DNA of 64,000 nt, taken from NCBI GenBank assembly GCA_003116995.1, contig BDSL01000097.1, positions 348,054 through 412,053 of the forward strand, given 5' to 3'. The position numbers were made by a program, and so were the translations under genes. The DNA is from Yamagishiella unicocca (lineage: Eukaryota; Chlorophyta; Chlorophyceae; Chlamydomonadales; Volvocaceae). Below are positions 35,217 to 45,767 of this stretch, piece by piece. How positions within the stretch are numbered: the first letter of the stretch is position 1; every line of letters starts with the position of its first letter. The notes under the pieces were generated by a model that did not search any database, was not told the DNA's origin, and worked only from the letters and a program-made list of their open reading frames with translations.

Positions 35217-38200
35217 TCAGGTCCTTTTCTTGCCCCTCGTCGACTCCCTGAGGATGGCCTTCGCGTCGTGCTTTCCCTCCGGCAGGTTCAGCAGGAGCCC
35301 ACCAGCTATGGCGAGGTTGGCGCTGAAGTGCCGGCGCAGGTACCAGACGTAGTGCCTGCGCCAGTCCGATTCGCGTGGGGTCGCCAGAGCCACGGGTTAT
35401 GTCCCATATATAGGTGGCGGTCAGCAACAGCGGTGGAAGATGCGCACCGATACAAAGCAAAAGCATCGCACAGCTTGCACCTACGCCGTACTCCTCATCA
35501 AGCCAATAAACCAGGCCCCTCCCAGCCATCTCTCCCCACCTTTTCCCCACCAGCCCCTCGCCACCGCCCCCAACCAATCCGCCCAAACACACGCCGCGCC
35601 CAACACCCACTTTGACAGCCACACCGTCGACCAGAAGCGCCAGCACGTGAAGGCCTCCAGCACCAGCAAGGCAGCTAGCAGTGCTGGCACACGCTGTGCG
35701 GATGGCGGGGCACGGGGGCAGAAGGAGGAGGGCTCGAGGCGCGAGCAGCAAGGTTGCATACTCCCAGCCATAACAATCAAATACCACACCGGCAGACGCC
35801 AGCACGATATTCGTCATGCTCAATCATGCCAGCTTGACGTGGGGGGTACAGATGTGGAGAGGCCTGGCGTGGCCTTGGTGCTGCATGGGGTGCTCCAACA
35901 GCACTATCCGGCCGGGCGCCGCATGGCCGCTGATCGATGACCCCTGTCGCGTGTTTGAGGTGAGGTACGGTGCAGTGTATCCGCACACATGCACACACGC
36001 CCTGGTTGCCGCGTTTTTACGCTACCCTGTTTGCCCCCCCCCTGGTCCTCGCGACCCCACCTGTTTGCTGATCCCCGTCACTAGCAGCAGGTACGCTACC
36101 GCTTGCGCCGGCAGCCAGTTGTTAGCGGATGAGTCGCCCGGTGGCATCCAGTAGTAGGGGTGCAGCAGCCGCTGCTTCCAGCCCTCCAGCCCCACAGCGC
36201 TGTTGGTGATGTCAAAGTACTGGGGGCGGCAGGGTGAGGGAAGGGGGGCATGGAGCAGCATGGTGCATGATGGGGGGCCGGATGGCAGGCATGAGCAGCC
36301 GAAACTTCCCCTCTGTGATGCACGCTCAGCTGCGGAGCCTTCCCTCATTACCCCTGACCGGGATAAGCTGAGCAAAGGCGGCCCTGACGCCCTTGTCCAT
36401 TGAAAATGAAGAGTTGTCCTAAACCAATAATCCTCGCCCACCGCAACAAAAACCGCTGGCGCTACCGCAGCCAGGCTCACCAGCAGGGCGCATATGCTGA
36501 TGAACATCGGCGCCACCAGCAGCTGCCCCAACAGGATGATGAGCCCCTGTCCAGGCCGCCACTTCTGAGTGTACATAAGGCCTGGGGCAGCGTGGGCGCC
36601 AGCAGAAGGCGGTATTAGTGAGGGTTCTGAAGGAAACCGGAAACCGGCGGCATGCGTCATGGATGGCTCCAGGGGAGGCCCAGGACGCTCAGCCAACAAA
36701 GCGACACAACCAAGACTGTTGCCATTGTCGATAACAATCGGACCTGGCTTTCTCATCATTTGGGCCCCACCTGCCACCCCTCACAACGCCAGCCTCCGCA
36801 CCTGTGGCCTTGCCCTTGGCCCGCTTGCCGTTGCGCACCCACTCGGGCACGTAGTAGGTGTGTCCGATGAAGACGATGACGGTGCCCACAACGGCCAGCT
36901 CCTTCACCGGCAACAGGTTGCTCGTCTGCTCCAAAAGTACGGCGCTGGGGGGAGGAGAGGGAAGGCGGCGGGTGCAAGAAAGGCTGAAGTTACGTAGAGG
37001 GGCCATATTCCGGAACTGCCGCAGTGCGACCAGGATCATCAATTCATCAGGGTCTGGGGATTCTGACCCCTCTACCACCGCTGTCCTGTACTGGCGCCGC
37101 ACATGCACCAGTCAAGGAGTTCAGGCGCCCCAGGCTGCCACGTCCTATCCTTACACGTCCTATCCTTACATGCCATGGTCCTCGAACGGGTAACGGCGGC
37201 CGCGAAACGCCCGCCCGCCGGCCGCCCGGCCCTCCCCAAAATTAATTTACATCCCACTCTCCCGACCCTTATCAGCCCCCGGCCCTCCCCATCCCGTACT
37301 CACACAATCTCCTCCGACAGCTCCAGGCTCTGCAGCAGCAGCCTCGCCGCCAGATAGCCTGCAGCCAGGCTGGTGTTCCAGCCCGCCGCCAACAGGACCA
37401 GCGCTAGCGTGCTGAACAGCGGGGCCAGAGGCGGCATCTCCTCCACCACCCAGCTCAGGTCATACCACTCACGCCACGCGTACCTGCGCCGAAACGCAAC
37501 AAACCCAAACCCGAATCACATCACCCTCTTGTGCATGGGGCGTGCAGCCCCGGCGGCGTCGCCCTTGCGGCGGGCATGCGGTTTCTGGGCCTGACTCCAT
37601 GTCGGTCAGGTAGGGCGAGGCCGCCATCTCGCAATACGGCGCACGGAAAGCAACATGCTGTCGCCGACCCTGCCGAGCGAATAAGTGCCGTTTTCACCCC
37701 GTTGGCGTGTGAACGCGCCTCTCCGCAGGCACAGATCCTCAAGTTGAACCTTGAGTCGCTCAACTGTCGGGAGTGTTTGGAAGGAAGCCAGTGGGGAGGG
37801 TCGCTCACCCCTTGACTGCGCGCCACTCGCGCAGCTCCTGCCACAGGATGTTGGCGAACAGCCCAGCAAGGAGCAGGCGGCCAAGCAGCCGCAGCCGCGC
37901 CACCCAGACCGGAGTATCCAGGCCTGTCCGGAGGGGCGGCGAGGTGACGTGTCATTGCGGTGCAAGTGCAGTACATCGCGGTGCAAGTGCAGTACATTGC
38001 GGCGCAACATGTGAACGCATGCGTTACATGAGCCCGGACCGGCGTCTCGAGCTTGGGTTGCTCGTCAGCCCCCTTAAAACTTAGGTGGAGAGGGCGGGCC
38101 GTACAGCTCATCTGGGCCCTATGCACAGCCCCGCGCACCTTTCTCAACCCCGGACAACATGCGGTTCAACTGCCGCCCGCGTTCGGTGGAAGCCACGTCC

Positions 38201-39095
38201 ATGCCTAGCTCAGAAGGGCTTCCGAAGACGGAGCCGTTCATTGAGGAGCGGGGTGTCGGGTAGCCCGAGTGCAGCGGGGTTGTAGCGAGGGACATGGGCC
38301 TAGGGGACATCATGCGGGGGGAGCAGTGGTAGTAGCCAACGGAGGAAGACGCGCGCGGACCGCCAGTCATTGGCGATGAGTTTGACACAGCAAACCGGGA
38401 TGCCCGGTGTTGTGGCGCCGCTCCGCCGCTGACGGTGACGGAGGTAGGCGCCTGTAAGGAAACGGCCTCGATACTCAGCACAAGGGGCAGGCAGCGGTGC
38501 TGGTGTAAAGCTTCACATACGTCCGACTTACCACGGCCGGAAAGCTGAAGCTTGGGCCCTGACCCAGCCCACCGGGCATGCTGAGCCGACGCGCGGGCAT
38601 GTCGTGGGCTGCGACAGGCGTCGGCAAGTCTTGGTATTGATAGAGGGATAGGTTCGCCGGTTCAGCCCATTGGTCCGGAAGCCGCCCATCGTCCGTCTTC
38701 CGCCGAGAGATATAAGGCATCCGGGAACCGCCCGATGAATCGCCATTTGACGAGTCGTCTGGGAGGTCAAATAGGCGACGTTGTGGATTACCGACTTGTG
38801 ACAAGGGAGCACCGTTGAACGTATTCGCGAGCCGGCTCTTGCTGCCATTTGTTAAAGTGTTTAAACGGTCTTCGTCAAAAAGATTGGCTGGGCTCGACCC
38901 CTGAGATGTTATAATGTTCTCGGGTCGACTGGCAAACGGAGGCGGTGGTGGCCGAACGGGAAGCATTTTTCGACTATCCTCGATTGTGTACCAGTCTTTC
39001 TGCGGATTGTCTCGCATTTGCCGGCTTGGATGTACGGCTGCAATCAGACTCTCGTAGCAATCTCGCCCCTTCATTTTGAAGCAGCAAGAAACCAA
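35217..39095 (-). CDS. Multi-pass membrane protein with SURF4/DoxX resemblance and disordered N-terminus
   Basis: Exons read with consistent phase: 39095-38532, 38451-38139, 37923-37809, 37483-37304, 36944-36802, 36581-36442, 36219-36061. Further 3' exons lie near 35700-35620 and at 35355-35217 (stop); one or more exons between 36060 and 35700 are unresolved. The first two exons give about 290 hydrophilic Ser/Pro/Gly/Asn-rich residues. Membrane segments follow: RLLLAGLFANILWQELREW, LALVLLAAGWNTSLAAGYLA, LAVVGTVIVFIGHTYY, GLIILLGQLLVAPMFISICA, then ALLAALLVLEAFTCWRFW. The C-terminus (RRHFSANLAIAGGLLLNLPE followed by a short Lys-rich tail) is reminiscent of the final segment of SURF4, an ER cargo receptor, which also ends with an IGGLLL helix and Lys-rich tail. 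DoxX-type membrane proteins share this architecture. The resemblance is by eye and the long N-terminal extension is not typical, so the function is tentative. Two ATGs (39095 and 39073) are possible starts. Confidence 0.65.
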
Positions 39096-40298
39096 TGTAA
39101 TTGTGTCAGCTAAAGGAGTAACCTAATGATGGGCTCCGTTGCCCCGTGGTTTATCCGGCGTGTGGCGTCTAAATTTGTGCCGTTGGCACAAAACCACTTG
39201 GGCACGATTGCGCGCAACTAAAAATTGTTTCGAAAAAGTGGCACTGTTATAAAATAAGGAGCTGTCGTGCCGTAAGGAAACGTTTGTTTGTGAAACCCCG
39301 TTTTTGCCGTACATCTGTTTCGGCTAACGGTTTCTGGACAAAGTGGCGTGTCAATGTTGACTGAAATAATTGTAGGGTAAAGCTGGTCGTATAATGATTT
39401 TATTCTTTGGGGGGCGTGACACAGATAATGTGCCACACAACCTTGCCAGTCCATGGTTACTCGTGGTTACGCTTCCGCCGCAGCCTGCCGCAGCCGCTCT
39501 GTCTCCTTCTAAGAAAGGTAGAGACATTTGAAGGAGTAATGGCAATGATAATAAAACTTGCAGTGTCCACAAGCCCGGGTGAACCTAGTAAAGGACGACG
39601 GGCCCATGTCCGTTGCCTCACCATATGAGAGCCGGGGCTAAACCCAGCAGACCTCTCCCAGGGCATCGGAAAGCCTTAAAAAGCATTAATACGCCATGCA
39701 AACCCAGGACAAGCGGGTAACGCCCCGAACGGCACAGAGAAGCCCCGAAATCCCTGGAAAATCACAGGATCGCCACCCTGTCTAAAAGAGCAGCCACCAC
39801 GCGCCAGCTGTCCTACCCCTGTCGTGTAACCGGTTTTTATGTGAACCAACCGTCGCGTCTACCAGCGAAAAGAACATCCGAAAAGCGTGAGCAAAACGGA
39901 CAAAGGCCGGCGGCTGGACTTAACCGAGCCCAGCCGCGCGTTCGAATCGCGTATGGGTTTGCCACCCAGCCGTGACTTTCTCACCGGAGGCGCTGTGATG
40001 TCGTGACACGATGCGTGATCGACACAGTGCTGGCACGACGCTTAGCAGCGGCGGCTCGATATAACTCGGGCGGCGTTTCGACAGGGTGATCATGTACGAC
40101 AGCCACGGTTGTAAGCCGCTCGACGCTGACCAGCATTCGAATTCGACATCCACCATCTCGAGCATTACCTTTTCAGTGCGATCAGCTGGTCGCTAATCAT
40201 GGGTACGCACACTGAGTACACACACTGAGTACGCGGAAGCGCCACGCCGGCAATGTATCACGACAAGTGACATTTGGAAATGGCTTGCAATGGATCGT

Positions 40299-40418
40299 TC
40301 CTAATCGTTCTTCCCCCTCTCGCATCCCTTGCCCAAAACCCTTTCCATTTTTTTCCTAATCGTTCTTCCCCCTCTCGCACCCCTTGCCCAAAACCTTTTT
40401 CAAATTTGAAAGGGTTTC
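40299..40418. repeat. 52-bp direct duplication and adjacent palindrome
   Basis: TCCTAATCGTTCTTCCCCCT and the following CTCGCA(T/C)CCCTTGCCCAAAACC occur twice, about 54 bases apart. The second copy runs into an imperfect palindrome, with AAACCTTTTTCAAA opposed to TTTGAAAGGGTTT at about 40391-40418. Confidence 0.8.
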
Positions 40419-41452
40419 TTTGTGGTAGTCATCGGCGGTTACGACGGGAAGGGTACGGCCTAGCAGGTCAGGGCCTTGTGCTCCTGGGCGCGGCGGGGCT
40501 TCCTGTCTTCCCTGTGACTGTTCTGTTGTCTCTGGCTGCTACTGACCTGCGCTGGCTTCTCGTGCAATGAGGTCTCTGGCCCCCCCTGTTGTTCTGGGCT
40601 CGGCCGGGCTTGCGGACACTGTAATGTTGTAGGCGAGGCGAACGGATCGCGCCATTTGTGCGCTTGATCTCCATAGGAGAACCCACCTACCTTATACCCA
40701 AACATTACCAGCAAATGAACCAAGATACTCGATAACTTTGGAACTCCGTACCCTTGGCTTCGACAAAACGTTAGCAGCCTGGCGCAGGGCCTTACGACTC
40801 CGTCAACTGCTTATGCTTTTTGCCTTCATCTCGGCGCGGGCAATGAGGCCCCCGCTCCATGCCGCGTAGCGTCAGGAGTCACCATCATGCCTACACGCCG
40901 TTCACCAGCCGGGCAAGCCATTAGGGTCGGTTCACATGGTGTAAGTTAAGGGAGCTGTCGATATCCCCAATGATGCGTGAAACACAGAACTCGACCACCA
41001 ACCCATTGAGGCCATCCTATGATACGGCCCCTACCCTGCCGCGCAGGCGCCCCTGAACCCTCCGACCCCACGACCCTGAACCCGCCACCCGGAGCCATCC
41101 ACACGACGGCGGCAGACCGACGGCCCACCACCCTGCTGCCAGACCCCGCGACCCCTCCCCCCCCACCTGCGGACCACTCACCCTTCCCCCCATCCTCATC
41201 TGCGGGTCTATTATTGTAACCCCCACCTGCGGCCTGAGCGCCCGGGCCCTGTCTCGTGGGCATGTCCAGTGCAGCCCCGTGTAAGAGAGCGCGCAGAGGG
41301 TCTGGGTGGGGAATGGAAAAAAGGGGGGACGAGGGCGGGGGAAGGGGGGTTAAGGTAGCGTAGTGGCGTTGATGGGGGGGGGGTGCAGGTATCAGCCCCC
41401 GTACCTCCTCGGCTGTCCGCTGCCCCAAGCCTCCCTGCCGCCAACCACCGAG

Positions 41453-41456
<4 letters not shown>

Positions 41457-41483
<27 letters not shown>
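41457..41483. repeat. (CTG)9 microsatellite
   Basis: Nine CTG triplets in a row. It would encode poly-Gln on the minus strand or poly-Leu on the plus strand if translated; neither context is convincing. Confidence 0.9.
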
Positions 41484-41606
41484 GCAACCACCAACCCCAC
41501 CCACCCCCCTCACCGCCCCACCCGTCGGTCCACCAGGCCCCTCTCCCCGCACCCACCCACCGCACCCAGGGCACCACCAGACCCACCCACCCACCCACCC
41601 ACCCGC

Positions 41607-41962
41607 CTAGGGCACGACCATGAACAGCAGCATGACGCCCCCCAGGGCGCGAGCTCGGACCAGGTCGGGGGGGGGCCTGAGGGGGGAGGGAAGGGGCGTG
41701 AGGGGGAAGCAGGCGGGAGGGTATGGGGAGGGGTGTGTATGGTAGGTGGTCTTGAGTTGGAGGGGAGAGGCGCCCTCTCCACCCCGTGTCCCGCCCTGTC
41801 AGCCAGCGCACCACCTCCTCCCACTCCAGCCGGCTCTCACCCTCCATGGTGTTGTGGTGCTCGCAGGCCTGCCTGCTCGCCCCCCGCCACCCCGGTGAAA
41901 CCGAACCAGTGCTCCGCCGCCATGCCCACCAGCTGCTGTTGGTTGCCACCGCTCATTATTGC
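41607..41962 (-). pseudogene. Fragments of a minus-strand gene at the left border of the array
   Basis: Three coding-like pieces run leftward. The first is a frame with QQQLVGMAAEHWFGFTGVAG (about 41962-41850). The second, in another frame, contains EGESRLEWEEVVRWLTG (about 41870-41780). The last ends RARALGGVMLLFMVVP before a stop at 41609-41607. The first two overlap in different frames, so they cannot simply be joined. Going upstream (rightwards) the sequence meets the T-rich stretch and then the array, so a gene may have been interrupted. Alternatively these are chance frames in GC-rich DNA. I do not recognise the family. Confidence 0.3.
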
Positions 41963-42104
41963 CACCGCTCATTATTACCCTAGCTAGACAAAAGCCATTT
42001 TTTTGCTTTTTTTTCTTGTTCTAGGCTCTCTAATATATCATTCTATTGGCCTTAACATGATCTACTACCTAATCCTGCGGCAGCTTTGATATTACTTACT
42101 TCAT

Positions 42105-42236
42105 TGATTGTCGTACATTCCCCCTATGTAAACATGTCTAGACAAATCGGGCCCTCGGGAATTCCTATCGTCGCCTGCCTTATGGCGGCGCCATTTGCCT
42201 TGCATTTCTTTTATTATGTCTCTATGACCTTATCTC
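42105..42236 (+). repeat. 132-bp module, copy in front of the helicase gene
   Basis: Starts TGATTGTCGTACATTCCCCC and ends GACCTTATCTC. It is identical, apart from one base (ATGTCTAG versus ATTTCTAG), to 45092-45223 and also recurs at 54221-54352 and 59535-59666. Here it runs directly into CAG and then the helicase frame; elsewhere it precedes the second gene. The end (a pyrimidine-rich tract plus CTCAG) could be a splice acceptor. Confidence 0.9.
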
Positions 42237-42240
42237 AGCT

Positions 42241-43616
42241 TTGGAAGCCCAATGCCTGCTTGACCCAGACCAAACCGCTGTCTTGTCCATATTGGATCAG
42301 CATGAACACAAGCTTTGGCGTATTCAGGGCGCTGGCGGACATGGAAAAAGCCACACCTTACGCGCATTCATTGCTAAAGCGACAAGTATGGGAAAACGTG
42401 TCATTGTCTGCGCTACAACTGCAAAGGCAGCAAAACTCCTAGGCGACGGGGCCATGACAGTGCATATGGCATTTGGCTTTCAGGGCGCCAGTTGGATTCC
42501 GCTGACGAACGCAAACATTTTAATGTACGTAGAGATGGCCGACGTCATTGTTATTGACGAAGTAAGCATGGCTAAGGCAGACCTCTTACAAGAGGTGCAC
42601 CAAAGATGCCTTGACGCTTCTCCCAACCATACGGATCCATTTGCCGGAAAGTACGTTATCCTAGGAGGGGACAAGCATCAGCTTCCAGCTGTATGCGATC
42701 GTCGCTGTGATGAATGCTCCTGCATCCACCAGCCGTATCGATGGGCAATGTGGCCCATGTTCCGTGAAATACTTCTGAAAACAAACCATCGCCAGGATCG
42801 AGGCAACCAGGCTTGGATTGATCTGCTGAACACAGTCCGTGTGGATGGGCCTTCTCCAGACCACCTTCGTATGCTACAAGACCGTGTTGTGAGGGAATCC
42901 GATAACTGGTCCCCCCCTGCAAACGCGTGGTTCATTGCTGGCACTAATGAAGAAGTTGCTCGCTACAATGAGGAGCAGGCTTGTGCTAACTTCGACGAGT
43001 CTGAGCTAACGCGCATCACTGCCAAAGACGAAGTCGAGCGAAGTTCTCGCTTCTCAAACGACGATCTTTCGTATCTTAAACGCAAAATGGAAGAACAGGG
43101 TGTGTTATCCGAGACCATCCTTGTTGCACCCGGTATGGTCGTCATGTGCACTAAAAATCTCAAACACCCGAAGGTTGAGAATGGAACCTTGGGAGAAGTT
43201 CTTGAAATAACCGACTCGTACATTAAAGTTAGACTATTGGGATCTGACACCGAAACCAAAATTCCCCGCATTATAGACTGCAAATATCACAATAGAATTC
43301 GCCTTAAACGTACTATGTTTCCCTTGGTGGTTGCTTACGCGCGCACCGTTCACAAAGTCCAGGGCGACAGCATTCATGATCCCGTAGTAATCGACTTCAC
43401 AAACATGTCGCGCTTAGGACAGGCTTATGTCGCTTTGTCACGTATTGTTAGCATCGACCAGCTCCATATTTACCCACGTGACGTTGTCATCACCGTGGAT
43501 ATGTTTAATGCTCACGTACCAAATAATACACATCTTGATCCAGACGTACTAGCCGGTCTTTTGGCCGATCGATGCAGCAGACATTGATCCTCCTGACCTA
43601 AACGGCCAGGATGCTG
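42241..43616 (+). CDS. PIF1-like SF1B DNA helicase, unit 1 (all motifs present)
   Basis: An ATP-dependent 5'-3' DNA helicase by family. Counting from the Leu codon at 42241: Q-like segment LLDPDQTAV (6-14), Walker A GAGGHGKSH (30-38), motif Ia CATTAKAAKLL, Walker B VIVIDEVSM (102-110), motif III GDKHQLP (143-149), motif IV KTNHRQ (180-185), motif V TVHKVQG (369-375), motif VI YVALSR (396-401). The frame is open back to about 42138 without an ATG, and a CTCAG acceptor precedes it, so the true start is upstream or was lost when the 132-bp module was joined on. A 4-base duplication (CGATCGAT near 43566) shifts the frame, giving an early stop at 43587. In units 2 and 3 the frame continues, and a donor at 43616 (G|GTGTCTGG) would join it in phase to the exon at 43752. 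Confidence 0.92.
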
Positions 43617-43751
43617 GTGTCTGGGATGTCCCCCAGTAGGTCAATCCCCTAGGAAAACAAATGAAATCTAACGAACGTTTCGTATGTCCTGGTCGGTGCA
43701 TGTGCTTGCCCATCCTCACCCCTCACCGCTTCTTATCGTGTTTCCAAACAG

Positions 43752-44744
43752 GCGCGGAGCATCAACGTTTGGCTGACATGCTTCTCATGCCCCTTGATGA
43801 GTTCTACGCACAGGGCATGGCTGCCCCGCCAGCACCCCAGGGGGGATCTAGGTCCAGCGCTGGGGGCTCCAAGTCAGACCCCAGCGCTCCTCGTTCTAAG
43901 GGACAGGAAAATTTCCTGAATGACTTGGGCATCTTGCCAAAGGACTGGCCCATGACTTTTGGCAACGCCAGCGCCTGCATTGATGCCCACAAGTCTAAGC
44001 TCGAGGAGGTAAGATACCGAATTCGTATTTTGATTCGTACTGTTCCTTCAATTTGTACTATTCTTACACGACTGTTCTTTCATGCAGTTTCGCCAGAAGT
44101 ACGGAAAAAACCCGGCAACTGGCAAGCAAAAGGAGGCCATGCTCAAGGCCTCGTTGGATATTCCTCCAGACCTAAGCAAGGACGATGCCACTTCACTCAT
44201 CGAGACTTCAACTGCTACATCAGACGAGCCCATCACTAAGTCACAGGCGGACTGGCTAGCCAAGCGAACTGTTCCACCTGCTGAGATGCCCAAGAACAAG
44301 GCTGAAGCCATCGCCTACATTGGCAACACTATCTCCAAGCTTAATACAGCTACTGACAGCCAGAAGACCTTGCTTAAGAAACTTAACCCTGACCTTTCAG
44401 ATACCGTCATCCAGCGTCTTACACGCCACCAGGCAACCACTATGATAGATTCGTATTTAACTGCTGCCGGGAGAAAAAAGGGGGGTTCCTGGGGGTGTAA
44501 CCCAAAGGGTAAATATGCAAAACGGGATGATGCTGCTGATGATGATGGCGACCGCAGCAATCATGGCCCCAGTGGGGGATATCAGGGGGCATATGGAAAT
44601 GGAAATGGTAATGGTGCATCTACTTCAGGGGGTGACACTCGAAACCTCAGTGGGGGTGTTTCTGGTAGTCTTCAGCATGCCATTTCTGGGCTGCTACTTT
44701 TGTCTATGCATCTCTCTGTGCCAAAGTTGCGTGCTACCATGTGA
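43752..44744 (+). CDS. C-terminal repeat region of the helicase, or separate protein, unit 1
   Basis: Two exons, 43752-44008 and 44088-44744, are joined over an intron with GTAAGA donor and CATGCAG acceptor. The first acceptor (CCAAACAG at 43751) fits the helicase donor at 43616 in phase, so I infer one long protein. As a separate ORF it could start at 43661. It holds four degenerate repeats of ~36 residues, each with a Q or T-x-x-Q start, a Leu-rich middle, Pro, and an A-x-x-x-I end: QENFLNDLGILPKDW, KQKEAMLKASLDIPP, SQADWLAKRTVPPAEM and SQKTLLKKLNPDL. The tail is Gly/Asn/Ser-rich (GGYQGAYGNGNGNGAS). TGTAA at 44918-44922 follows the stop. No function is known; the repeats may be nucleic-acid or protein-binding helical hairpins (inference). 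Confidence 0.8.
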
Positions 44745-44917
44745 ACTGGCCACTCCATGGTACTATGCCTTTTCGCATAAAGATTGCTGTTGTTGTTTTC
44801 TCTTTAGTATTTATTTCAGCGCCAACTTTGCGCTCTTAGGGCATACTCCCGTCGCACTATTCATTTCGCGCGCACATCGCGTCAAGGAACATTTCAGACT
44901 GTTGTTTTCCTGTATTA

Positions 44918-44922
44918 TGTAA
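44918..44922 (+). terminator. Candidate TGTAA polyadenylation signal of the helicase gene
   Basis: TGTAA lies 174 bases after the stop at 44744. It is conserved in units 2 (54047-54051) and 3 (about 59361-59365). Confidence 0.5.
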
Positions 44923-44974
44923 TTACCTTTGCTCGATCACTTCCCTATTTACGCCGCAAGAAAGGAGGGGAGGA

Positions 44975-45013
44975 TCGTGGGGGAGCGGGGCGGCAGCTCC
45001 GCGATCCCCACGA
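44975..45013. repeat. Hairpin between the two genes of the element
   Basis: TCGTGGGG at the left pairs with CCCCACGA at the right, with further partial pairing of GAGCGG and CTCCGC inside. It is GC-rich within AT-richer DNA. The same sequence occurs in unit 2 (about 54104-54142) and unit 3 (about 59418-59456). It could be an RNA 3'-end structure or a DNA site. Confidence 0.7.
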
Positions 45014-45091
45014 CCCATCCCCTAACATTCACTTCTTCAAAATGAAACGCCGAACTTTGCGGGATGAGCGGTGGCCCAGCATTTAAAAGCA

Positions 45092-45223
45092 TGATTGTCG
45101 TACATTCCCCCTATGTAAACATTTCTAGACAAATCGGGCCCTCGGGAATTCCTATCGTCGCCTGCCTTATGGCGGCGCCATTTGCCTTGCATTTCTTTTA
45201 TTATGTCTCTATGACCTTATCTC
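45092..45223 (+). repeat. 132-bp module, copy in front of the second gene, unit 1
   Basis: Same module as 42105-42236, here followed by TTTCCATTGTTCC and then about 540 bases of leader before the ATG at 45768. It contains a short frame (MIVVHSPYVN...) that I do not consider coding. Copies in units 2 and 3 are at 54221-54352 and 59535-59666. Confidence 0.9.
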
Positions 45224-45767
45224 TTTCCATTGTTCCAAACGCAAGTCACCACCTTGCTCTTTCGCCTCCCTTCCATCCTTTCATAGCTGCATGCCCGCTT
45301 GGCCGCCGCTAAACCTTTAGTTCTCCTTCTTTTCTTCTCCTTCTCTTTACTTTAAACGCTTTCTGTCTGTACGCAAGCTTCTTTTCCTGGGATTCGTCCC
45401 TTGCCCGCACCAACATTACTGGCAGATGGCCGCCATCATCCCCGGAAGTTTCGTATCCCAGGTTATCAATTATGCCCTTTTCATTCACGACGTCAGTTCT
45501 ACAAGGAACTGGTTCTCAGTGCGCGTTTCCACGGCCTCGGTTCCGCCTTCCTGGTCGCCGGGACAAGCTCCGGATCCACAGTGAGGACGAGCGCCGTGCG
45601 AAGCTCTCCGGGGCGCTCTCTGTAGCGCTCCTATTCCAATATAAAGCCATGCATGCACCAGTACAAAGTTATTCGTCGAGAATGCCGCTATATGCAGCGG
45701 CCCCTATAAAGTTCACACCACATCCCGTCGGACAACCTAAAAGACTGACGCCCATTGGCACAAGGCC

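Larger units (their letters stand above)
39096..42104. other. Gap between the membrane protein gene and the repeat array
   Basis: It holds the upstream region of the membrane protein gene, a ~52-bp duplication near 40299-40404, a (CTG)9 run, and possible pieces of a minus-strand gene in the last kilobase. From 41,990 to 42,040 there is a T-rich stretch (T7, T8) just before the array. A 16-base duplication, GCCACCGCTCATTATT, lies at 41945-41977. Confidence 0.5.

Noticed and set aside
39880..39965. tRNA-like B box (GCGTTCGAATCGC with a 5-bp stem)
   Set aside because: The T-arm-like stem-loop is present, but I found no matching acceptor stem or A box upstream. Possibly a SINE remnant or chance.
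42241..44744. Helitron Rep/HUH domain
   Set aside because: I looked for an HxH motif in a hydrophobic context and a downstream tyrosine motif near the helicase and found none; the upstream part is missing, so absence is not proof.
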